Translations under genes and position numbers: made by a program | Shown: positions 55,201-64,000 of the stretch, piece by piece | Layout: each line of letters starts with the position of its first letter | How positions within the stretch are numbered: position 1 is the first letter of the stretch | Source: Rhipidocladum racemiflorum | Taxonomy: Eukaryota; Streptophyta; Magnoliopsida; Poales; Poaceae | Assembly: GCA_036346355.1 (NCBI GenBank) | Contig: CM070588.1 | Coordinates: forward strand, 21,251,914 to 21,315,913 | DNA: 64,000 nucleotides | Direction: 5' to 3' | The notes under the pieces: generated by a model | Database searches by the model: none | The model's input: the letters and a program-made list of their open reading frames with translations, nothing else | What the model was told of the DNA's origin: nothing

Positions 55201-57868
55201 TACCAAACATTCTTGAATAGTTACTTATGCTTTACTTATTTCTACTGCTTTCGAATCTACTTACATTACTTTTCAAATGCTGTTTGCTGCAAATATACCT
55301 TGAGCTATTCCTTTGTACCAAGCCATGCATGTAGTATATTAGCTTGCATTCTGTGCATGACTTGCTGAGTACCAAGTACTCACCCTTGCCTCAACACAAC
55401 ACCAGTTGAAGAGGAGACTACACCAGCTTTGGAGGAGGAACTCCAAGAGGATCCGTCTGCTTAGGGAAGCGAGCCCAGTCAGTTGCCTGTGGTATACTGG
55501 ATGGCGCCACGAAGTTACTTGATTTTCCGCTGCTATTATTTTTCTCTGAATAAGCTTCGCCTTGCGAGGCATATATTTGTAACTTGACCATAAGGTCAAG
55601 TAACCAGTTTGACTATTTAAATAAAGTACTTTATTGGTACCGAGTAGTATGATTGTGATATTTACCGATGTTAAGACTGTGTGTAACACCGTACAAATCT
55701 AAACTGTCGTACAAGAAAATTTCGACAGCATCTCTCCTAAAATTAGGACAAAACGGAAGCGACAACAAGATTCATAACAACCATTATAAACAGGAATAAC
55801 ATAAAAGCATCAATACTAGAGATAACAAGTCTAAATCAACCAGAAAACAAACATAAACGTAAAACAGCTCCAAAGAGGACATCAATAGGTCTATGATTAA
55901 TAAAATTTCAGCAAGCTAATGAATTATTAAATGCACTAGTCCATGTGATTCGTGGTGACCCCGGAGGGTTGAATGTGCTACTAAGCCCACCCTTCAAGCT
56001 TACGACTCGCGAGAACTACCTGAAAACAACAAAATAACAAGGGGTGAGATTGGGTAATCTCAGCAAGCGGAACAACTTCTAACAAATAACACAGCCACAG
56101 TAAAACTAGCATACCAAATTCCTCATATACAATACCACATCAAAGAGTCCACATTCCTCATATACAATGCCACAACAAAGAGTCCACATTCCTCATATCC
56201 AATACCACATTACGGAGTCCACACAACCTCAGTAAAATGCATATGATTGTGCACATGCTTATGCCATGATCTTCCTCACCGTGCCCTTTCTCAGGAACAC
56301 ACGGTGTTGTACTGCGGTCTGATCGCGCTGCGCTGGCGTCGACAAACTTCCAATGCATGATTGTGCAGTTAATGCTTCATGCATGAATTCATTCATAATT
56401 TTCCACATTGAGTCCACATATTTGCATGCCATCATATAACATGGATAGAAAACAAATAATATTGAGATGAACTATTTAGACAATTCAACCAATAGGCAAC
56501 ATCATTCTTCTCTTTACTCATGGTTCAAAGCCAAAGCACATCATCACATTGCTAATCTAATTATTGCAATCTTCCCAGCAAATGATCAAACCATGTATGA
56601 TTAATGTCATCGGGAAATATAACGAAGGCAATGCAAACAACGATGTATAGCTCAACCATAACACTACTTCCACTTGCCTTTACCGGCGTAGGCAGCGGAT
56701 CTAGTTGCGTCCAGAAGGGGCACCACCTGTACAAGCATATTTTCAGTATGCAATAACACCACAATTGATCACACAACTCAAACACGCAATTCCTACAACC
56801 CGTTCCCCTTTTCCAACACCGAAACCCCGATCTGTTCGGATCGAACAGCAGCAACCCCCATTCTCTTTTTCGGATCTTTTTTTGCACAGAACATAAAAAT
56901 ATGAAAAAATTACAGGAGCTAGATATTGACGAGACCTACAACTTTCATGAAGATCACAAATTCTAATTCCTCTGTTAAATATGCCTAAACTAACGTCCAA
57001 CACAGTGGACAAAATCTGTTTCCAGATTCTGTCCGTCATCTTGCAACAGAGATAACTCTCAGACCCACGCCCCAAAAATTCTGAAAAAAATACAGAAGCT
57101 AGATCTCGACGTTATCTACAACTTTCTAGTTATAGGTTTTTGCAGAAAAAATCGTCTATGCCACGTAAAACGCGAAACAATCCGCGCTGCACAATCTCCC
57201 CTTCCAAAAACAGCACCACGTGAACATCTACCCTTCTCCCCCATCAAGATCCATCTAAATCACTCACCACCAGATCTAATACACTCCTAATCCCTAGGTA
57301 GAACAGGGGTAAAAGATTGGGAATTTTACCTTGAGTTCTCCCTTGAGATCCCACGAAGAACACGCGACGATCCCCGAAACGGAAATCTGATCGAACTCCT
57401 CGCCTCCACGGATCCCCTTCTCGCTCTCTCCTTCGGCGTTTTAGTGGTGGATCTTGAGCCATCATGCAAGGGAGGAAGAACAGGGGTGGCGGCTGCTAGG
57501 GGAATGGGGAGGCGCCCTAGGAGTTGGGGGTGGCCGGCCACATGGTGGGGGGGGCGCACCCAAGTGGGCCGGCCCACTAGGGGGGGTGGGGAGGTGGAGG
57601 TGGGAAAAGAATTCCCGGCCCAGGCCTAAGTTTTCCTCGGCCCACTGTTTCTAGCCCGAATACTCCAAATTTAATATTAATACGCCGCATAAACTTCAAT
57701 TATTTAATTCCCCAAAAATTTCCCTCATTCCTCCCGAAACAAAACCAGGAAAAAGGAACCCTAGAATCGCTCTGACGCTCTAAGGCATCACACTGTGTGC
57801 ACTAGCGCGTTCCTGGACTAGTGCTGAATACACAGAGGGTCCGGATTTGCAAATTCGGGGTCCCGACA
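52264..57868 (+). mobile_element. Family B solo LTR (about 3.49 kb) carrying an A solo LTR, TSD ATGAT
   Basis: It begins TGTAACACCCCAAAA and ends GGGTCCCGACA with perfect ATGAT duplications (52259-52263 and 57869-57873). Modules on the plus strand: TATA-like ATTTAAATA at 52881-52889, an exon 1 without any ATG to 53240, donor CTCG|GTGAGT at 53241, exon 2 54133-54214 (indels shift its frame in this copy), donor AAG|GCAAGT at 54215, block AATAGCCGTGTCCGCGG (about 55059), hairpin GAGTAC-CAA-GTACTC 55367-55381, acceptor ending 55405, last exon 55406-55464. It is interrupted at 55682-57792 by A in opposite orientation. Confidence 0.9.
55682..57792 (-). mobile_element. Family A solo LTR (2111 bp), TSD CTGTG
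   Basis: It is the reverse complement of the A LTR, beginning TGTAACACCG and ending GGCATCACA with perfect CTGTG duplications (55677-55681 and 57793-57797). It is about 300 bp longer than the flanking A LTRs, partly because of extra 35 bp repeat units and a GC-rich stretch near 56270-56350, and clearly more diverged from them than they are from each other. The GC donor (56677-56673), hairpin (56060-56045) and acceptor are conserved. Confidence 0.9.
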
Positions 57869-57873
57869 ATGAT

Positions 57874-59513
57874 GTGTGTGACGTTTGTGAGTGCTTCAAA
57901 AAGGTGGATTATATGAGTGTTTCATAAGTGAATTTGGTTAGTGAAGAGTCCTCTTTTGGGAATGAATTTCCCTTTCTTTCAAGAAAAAAAAATTGTGGCG
58001 GTTGTTTGTGCAGATGTTTGACTTTGGAGTCGATGTTGTTTTCCAAAATATTGATTTTGGTTAAAATGCGATGTTTTGCAAGTTTAGCTTTCTATCATTG
58101 GTGGGTTTTGATATGATGTGGTGCCTTACTGTTAACTATGCTGCCGACATAGTTTATATGAATTAGCGCAATCCTCGGTGTTATTCGAGTTTTATTCATG
58201 TGTTACAGAGGAAAAAGTCGTCTTGTAAATGACTATTCGATAGTGTTGTTACATGATGAATGAATGGTGAAAAGTAAACAAGACATTGTCTATAGATGTT
58301 AAATGATAAAAGAGTCGTTGAGCCAGGTCGGTGAGAAAGTCATATATGGATATATGACTAATCCGGAGTGCTCTTGGAAAGCTGCATGCAGGTCCTGAAT
58401 CGAGATTTCAATTGCCTTCTAGTACGGGAAGTAAGAACGAATATCTTCTGATATGTTGGTTGTGGTGTAAGAGATTTGAGCTTTATTTGCATTTGGCTTA
58501 GGAAAAAAAAATAAAATGAGTACTCTTGGGTTGTTGCCGAATTTTTTCCAAAGTGGCTTTTAGCGCTTTGGAGTTCGAGTTGTTGGATGTGAATCATTTG
58601 GGGATCATGGGTCTTGGTTGAGCTTCCTCAATGATTCTACCCTTGGTTCTGATTCTTTGAAAGAAAGAATGCGAGGGCGAAACCTTCTAAGAAAGAGGAA
58701 TTTAGTGTGGGTTGGTAATGACATAAGATATTAGATGTTGCTAGTAGATGATCGTAAACAGTTTAAAAGTGAAGAGTAAAGGAAGGTTGTGTATGACTCA
58801 ATCCAAACCTTCTTGGAGAATTGGGTCATTGATGTGTACCTAGGTAGGGCTGTTTAAATTATTAGTGGACCACTTGGTGGTTGCTAGTAATTGTTTTTCC
58901 TTTTCAGTGTATTGGACCTTTCTGTCACGAGGTTGAGCGAGGTTGTGTCAACCATAGCGATTTTGTTCGTTATTCTTGTCTCTTGCGGGTTTAAGGACCC
59001 TGGTTGTAAAGTAGGCCTTTCCTTTTGGTGGTAGTGTTGGGTATTGGTTTTTGTTGAAGATCAATTTTTGCAAGGTTCTAACCTCGTTTGTTCAAATAGT
59101 TTGGTGGTCTTGGAGTGTATGTCTCACCTGGTTTGTCGTCGTCTTGAAAACGGCGAACCACGAGAGGGGTTGTGGTGTGAAAACACGTTTGTGCGTGGGA
59201 GATGAAGAGGGTTCTAGAGACTGGTACCGTTTTCTTCTGGAGAGTGGTTGGAATAAGGAGTGCGAGACCGTTTTCTTTCATGGTCTATTTGGGAATTGAA
59301 GTGAAGGTGGAACCGTGAGAGGTTGCACTCTGTTGAGCTAAATCAACATTTTCTCGCTAGTGTTGGTTTTGAGAACTCGCTTGTCGTTTATTCCGGTTTG
59401 AGTCTTTGTGTGAATGTTTTGTGTTGCAAAGAAGTCTTTTGTCCCTTGGGGACTTTGTTGTTGATTTTGGTGTGTCTTAGATTCGGGGACGAATCCTTTT
59501 AAGGTGGGGAGAT
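57874..59513 (+). mobile_element. Retrotransposon A internal region, right part, with polypurine tract
   Basis: No recognisable coding sequence. It ends GATTCGGGGACGAATCC (about 59481-59497) and the polypurine tract AAGGTGGGGAGAT (59501-59513). The first motif matches the TCTCGRGGACGAGATT motif preceding the polypurine tracts of chromoviruses D and C, which suggests the autonomous partner of A belongs to the same clade. Confidence 0.8.
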
Positions 59514-61324
59514 TGTGATGCCCTAGAATTTGAGAGCGATCCTAGGGTTTTCTTTCTTGGTTGTTCTGGAAAGAAAGAGGGTTTTGTCGGGCAATGAAAT
59601 AATTGAAGATTATGCGGCAATTTAATATTAAAAATTGGAGTTTTGGGCTAGTTTCCGCTGGGCTGAGGCAACCTGGGCCTGGGCCGGGAATTCCTTTTTC
59701 CTCCTCTCCTCCCCATGCCTTGGTGGGCCGGCCCACCTCCCCCTTTAAGTGGCGCCCCCTCCCACCAAACCCTAAGGCGCCTCCCTTCCTCCCCCCTAGC
59801 AGCCGCACCCCCTCCTCTTCCTCCCCTGCGTGGTGGCTCAAGATCCACCGCGAAACGCGAAGGAGAAAACGAGAAGAGGATCCGTGGAGGCGAGGAGGAC
59901 GAACAGATTTCCGTTACGGGGATCGTCGCGCGTTCTTCGTGGGTTCGCAAGGGGGAACTCAAGTTAAAATTCCCAATCTTTTACCCCTGTTCTACCTAGG
60001 GATTAGGAGTGTATTAGATCTGGTGGTGAGTGGTTTGGATGGATCTTGATGGGGGAGAAGGGTAGATGTTCACGTGGTGCTGTTTTTGGAAGGGAAGATT
60101 GTGCAGCGCGGATTATTTCGCGTGTTTCGTGGCATAGATGATTTTTCCTGCAAAACCCTATAACTAGAAAGTTGTAGATAACGTCGAGACCTAGCTTCTG
60201 TAATTTTTTTAGAATTTTTGGGGTGTCGGTCTGAGAGTTATCGCTGTTGGAATATGACGAACATAATCTGGAAACAGATTTCGTCCACTGTGTTGGACGG
60301 TTGTTTAGGCATATTTAACAGTGGAATTGAAATTTATGACCTTAATGAAAGTTGTAGATATCGTCAATATATAGCTACTATAATTTTTTTGTATTTTTAT
60401 GAACAGTAGAAAAAAGTTACGAAATTGGGAAGAGAGGGTGCTGCTGTTCGATTCGGACAGATCGGGGTTTTTGGCGTTTAAATGGGAACGGGGAGTAGGA
60501 AGCGTGTGTTTGAATTGTGTGATGAATTGTGATGTCGCTATGTACTGAAATAATGTTTGTTCAGGTGGTGCCACTGCTGGGCGTAACTAGGTTCATCGTC
60601 CACGTCGGTAAAGGCAAGTGGAAGTAGTTGTATTGTTAAGCTATACATTGTTGTTTGCTTCGCCTTCCTTATAAACTCCAATTACAGCAATCATACACGG
60701 TTTAATCACTTGCTTTGAGGTAAGGTGAAGAAGGATGTTGTTTACCGGATGAATTGTCTAAACATTTCATCTCTATGATATTTGTTTTCTATCAATGCTA
60801 TATGATGATATGTAAACATGTGGACTCTTTGATGTGGTATTGTATATGAGGAATGTGGACTCTTTGATGTGGTATTGTATATGAGGAATGTGGAATGATA
60901 GATATATGGTGGATGTTTTATTTGTATTAGTTGTTCCGCTTGCTGAGATTACCCAATCTAACCCCTTGTTATTTTGTTGTTTTCAGGTAGTTCTCGCGAG
61001 TCGTAAGCTTGAAGGGTGGGCTTAGTAGCACAATCAACCCTCCGGGGTCATCACGAATCACATGGACTAGTGCATTTAATAATTCATTAGCTTTCTGAAA
61101 TTTTATTAATCATAGACCTGTTGATGTCCTCTTTGGAGCTGTTTTACGTTTATGTTTATTTTCTGGTTGATTTAGACTTGTTATCTCTAGTATTGATGCT
61201 TTTATGTTATTCCTGTTTGTAATGTTTATTATGAATCTTGTTGTCGCTTCCGTTTTGTCCTAATTTTAGGGGAGATGCTGTCAAAATTTTCTTGTACGAC
61301 AGTTTAGATTTATGGGGTGTTACA
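59514..61324 (+). mobile_element. 3' LTR of retrotransposon A (1811 bp)
   Basis: Identical layout to 48008-49818. The hairpin at 60945-60960 carries one change (AATCTA) that removes its closing pair. The GC donor is at 60614. The element ends at 61324 followed by CCTAA. Confidence 0.95.
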
Positions 61325-62097
61325 CCTAACCTCATTGGGGTTGTACTGCCAACGTATGTCGTTGGTTTCATTAACAACCAACCTCTCAAATTGATATGTG
61401 CTCACGCGGCTGGCACAGGCGGCTCCGTACCTCCATCTTCCTCATCCGACTCATCGTCGTCTTCCACTTCTGCTATGCTGTACTCACGGTCTTCCTCTCC
61501 ATCCTAACTGTTATTTCATCAATTTGCTCACCTTCGTCTACTAGTCCCCGCGCTACTTGTCCAACATTTGCTTCATCCTCTCCAAATTCAGATTGTTCGC
61601 CACTTTGGCAAATAATGTCCTCGCTGCGTGTCTGGATGTACTGCTCACGGCTAGATCCCCCAAATTTCGGTGTCACCAAAACTTAACTCATATTGAGCCT
61701 GACTACACTCACCACCGTCCGGCTGCTGCTGGGGGGCAACATCCCAGGCATAGGCTTGCACTAAAAGCACCCGGTTCCATCCCCGTTACTCTGTCCCCCT
61801 CACATATGATCTCCACGATGCGGTTCCTTTCAACTCAACTAGCTCCCAACAAAATGGATTGTTCTGCATACTACAGAGGCAAAATACCTTCAGCTGCCAC
61901 TTCTCTTCTTCCATCCGAAAAGTATAATACAACCACTTCAACACTGAAGTAAATGTGCGCTCTTCGACCCTACTCAAACTTCTGTCCACATACTGGAAGT
62001 TACTTAGATCTGCACCCTCCGAACCATACATTACAAACCCTTCGCCATAATATATTCTAAATAGAACTCGTTCTGCCATATCTGCAAATCCATTCAT
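61325..62097 (-). pseudogene. mudrA-like MULE transposase, 5' part
   Basis: On the minus strand the frame starts MNGFADMAERVLFRIYYGEG at 62097 and runs to a stop at 61786. Beyond it an acidic stretch follows (EDDDESDEEDGGTEPP-like, about 61430-61480), then TYVGSTTPMRLG directly at the insertion site of A. This N-terminal layout (ubiquitin-like or PB1-like start, acidic linker, DNA-binding region) is usual for MULE transposases. Several frame changes or unrecognised introns separate the pieces. Confidence 0.65.
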
Positions 62098-62917
62098 TCA
62101 CCCACGAATTAATTACTTTCCGTAAAAAATATTACGACCCCCAACTTTGCTTTGGTACATCTATATGCTACAAAAATACATATTTATTCGTACAAAAATT
62201 TGCTACATTTCTAACAATACATATCTAGGATCGTAACAATCGCTATCTCTGCCGTACTACATTCGTAAGAATTGAATATGTATATGGATGTATTCGTATC
62301 GGTATACAATATCTACATTTACTAGATCTACTACTAAAGAATTAAACAACTACTCTAACTACATTCTCTACGATTAATTTCTACTCGACGTAAATCAAAA
62401 TACTTTCGCTATATGTACCCAACTGCATTCCTAAGAAATGAATACTTCTATCCGTTCAAAGTATCTACATTCGATATATCAACGCACACAAACCTAGATC
62501 TAAAATCATTTCTACTAAATCATAACTTACTGCTAAAAAAATTAAAACGAGTAGTGCATACCTACATCAAACTAGATTTGCTAGATCTACCTACACCTAA
62601 CTAGATTTGCTATATTTGCTATGTCTGTAGTACATCTAACTACACACTAGGTTTGCTAATTTTTTCTACGTCTGACTACATTTTCTAGATCTACAAATAC
62701 AAAACTACATTTTCTAACTACATTTTCTAGATCTACAAATACAAAAACTAAAGAACGAGAAATTACCTGAATATGAAATGACGGGGCTCAAAAATCGCGC
62801 TCTATTTTTCTTCCCTCCTCTCTTTTTTCCTCTCTTCTCTTTTATCTCCTCTTCTTTTTCCTGGTTCTGCTGCTTCTGCCGGCCGGCCGAACGCACGCGG
62901 CGATTATAAAATAACCA
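62098..62917. other. AT-rich upstream region of the transposase
   Basis: No gene seen. Contains many TAGATCTA and CTACATT motifs, a direct repeat of about 30 bp (CTACATTTTCTAGATCTACA and following, near 62660-62750), and a CT-rich tract at 62805-62875. Confidence 0.6.
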
Positions 62918-63112
62918 TGTCGCCCGTCCATTGGGCGACAGGAAGCCCGCATGCTATATGTCGCCCGTCCAACGGGGGATTTTTATTCTGTCGCCTGTTC
63001 ATCGGGCGATAGAAGCCTGTCTCCCATCTAACATGCGATAGAAAACACGAAAGGTCTCCTGTCGCCCGATGGACGGGCGACAGGCTTATATCACCCGATG
63101 AACAGGCGATAG
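62918..63112. repeat. Six palindromic 24 bp units (GTCGCCC...GGGCGAC)
   Basis: Units begin at 62918, 62959, 62989, 63018, 63060 and 63089; all but the second (truncated) are 24 bp. Each is an imperfect palindrome with arms like TGTCGCCC and GGGCGACA. The centres of units 1-4 read GTCCA-like and those of units 5-6 TGGAC-like, so the array itself is inverted about 63050. It is placed just upstream of the transposase and may mark the MULE end or its promoter. Confidence 0.85.
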
Positions 63113-63601
63113 ACGTATAAAACTGAAATTTCTTGCGACAGACATTTATTTCTGTAATTTGGAATAAAATATAGTATATTTAAAAAAAATTCTAATTTCA
63201 ATACCTTTCAGTAAGTATAAAGAACGTCCAATTTTTCCCAGCCGTTTGAAAGTTATGCTCGTTTTACCGAACGTATTAAAATCTCTGACGTGATTGGAAC
63301 AGATCACGGTATTCTGTAGATTAAACCACTTTAGATTCCGAATCAGTCTTTCCATATACTTACAAAAAGTTATGAAATTTCCTAAGTTACGCGAGGATGT
63401 ACTCGTTTAATTAATTCGGAGTCTTAGAACCCGAGTTATGCCTTTTGGAAGGCTGCTGTCCCGGCGGGACAGAACCTCTGTTTTTGCGTTTAGCGAGTGG
63501 TTTGCGATGTCGGTGTAGAAGAAGGTTTGCTTACTATTTTGTGGACATGATTGTGAGTGTGTGGTCCCTATGTGCAGGTGGTGTGACCCCGGGAGTGCCT
63601 T
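63113..63601. other. Unassigned sequence, perhaps part of another LTR
   Basis: No ORF or domain. Phrases like CCGAGTTATGCC (63430) and TATGTGCAG followed by GTGGTGTGACC (63571-63590) resemble U5-side text of plant LTRs and family A exon 2 (GTGGTGCCACT), but I cannot delimit an element. Confidence 0.3.
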
Positions 63602-64000
63602 TGTAACATCCCTATGTTTGGTTTTCTAAAAAAAATAATAATAATTTAAATTAATTAATTTAAAGTTTTGGATTTTAATTGGAGTTCTAATTAACCTGGC
63701 ATCCTTATCCTTCCGAAATTGGAGCTCAATTTCGAATCGTCCGAAAAGTCAAATTTTCAAATTCCTGTCATTGCTCGAAATTTCACCCGAGTCCCAAAAT
63801 GCTCCAAAAATTCCAAAACCTATTGCATTAGGTTCCAAATATTTCAAAATGATTTTGGGAATTTTTCCCAAGATTTTTGGAAACCCTCTGGTATTTTATC
63901 GCTTGCAACCTTCCGTTAAAAGCCCTTTATTCATCCTGGAATTTTCTAAATCCCAAATTTTATCCAAATTCAATGAAACCAATTTTGTTGGGTTCCAAAT
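63602..64000 (+). mobile_element. Probable start of another LTR (truncated by window)
   Basis: TGTAACATCCCTATG resembles the LTR starts TGTAACACCCC (B), TGTAACGCCC (E) and TGTAATATCCC (D). The AT-rich text that follows, with AATTTCGAATCG and CCAAGATTTTTGG-type phrases, resembles the start of B without aligning well. No end visible. Confidence 0.45.

Noticed and set aside
62918..63112. CRISPR-like array
   Set aside because: Units are palindromic and spacing is regular, but units are imperfect, flip orientation, number only six, and the context is a plant transposon.

Overview
This is repeat-dominated nuclear DNA of a flowering plant, most probably a grass. The evidence is Ty3/Gypsy chromovirus-type gag-pol remains ending in a chromodomain, a CACTA element, a Mutator-like (MULE) transposase, a plant mobile domain (PMD) gene with GC-rich coding sequence, and plant splice signals throughout. 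I see no intact ordinary host gene, no tRNA or rRNA gene and no CRISPR array. All boundaries below were read by eye from target-site duplications (TSDs) and LTR ends.

Layout. (1) 1-10647: right-hand part of a CACTA element. It holds the 3' exons of an element protein, two solo LTRs of family B, four exon fragments of host genes (Mei2-like RRM, FHA domain, protoporphyrinogen oxidase 2, SPX-MFS) and a subterminal repeat array. It sits in the 5' LTR of a chromovirus. (2) 10648-21586: that chromovirus (family D): truncated 5' LTR, heavily frameshifted gag-pol, complete 4.58 kb 3' LTR. (3) 21587-27584, 46427-48007 and 61325 to about 63110: the underlying host, read on the minus strand. It is a MULE-type locus with a broken mudrA-like transposase, a PMD gene and a GRF-type zinc-finger gene. 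(4) 27585-46426: a second chromovirus (family C) inserted in the SWIM finger of the transposase. Its 3' LTR contains a 4.95 kb solo LTR (family E), which itself contains a family B solo LTR. (5) 48008-61324: a young non-coding LTR retrotransposon (family A, LARD-like) inserted further upstream in the same transposase. It contains a B solo LTR, which contains an A solo LTR.

The most interesting signal is inside the LTRs. Families B, C, D and E, whose LTRs otherwise look different, share one internal architecture: a first exon with a GT donor, a short second exon of 72-87 nt, a donor reading AG|GCAAG (the GC-AG intron consensus), conserved intron blocks, a hairpin just upstream of a CAG acceptor, and a short last exon. 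In these four families the last two exons are phase 1 and read as a short, mostly acidic ORF ending in a stop. Family A keeps the GC donor, the hairpin (with a changed but still paired stem) and the acceptor, but not the reading frame. I infer a spliced leader and possibly a small LTR-encoded peptide, conserved across this group of retrotransposons. This needs RNA evidence.
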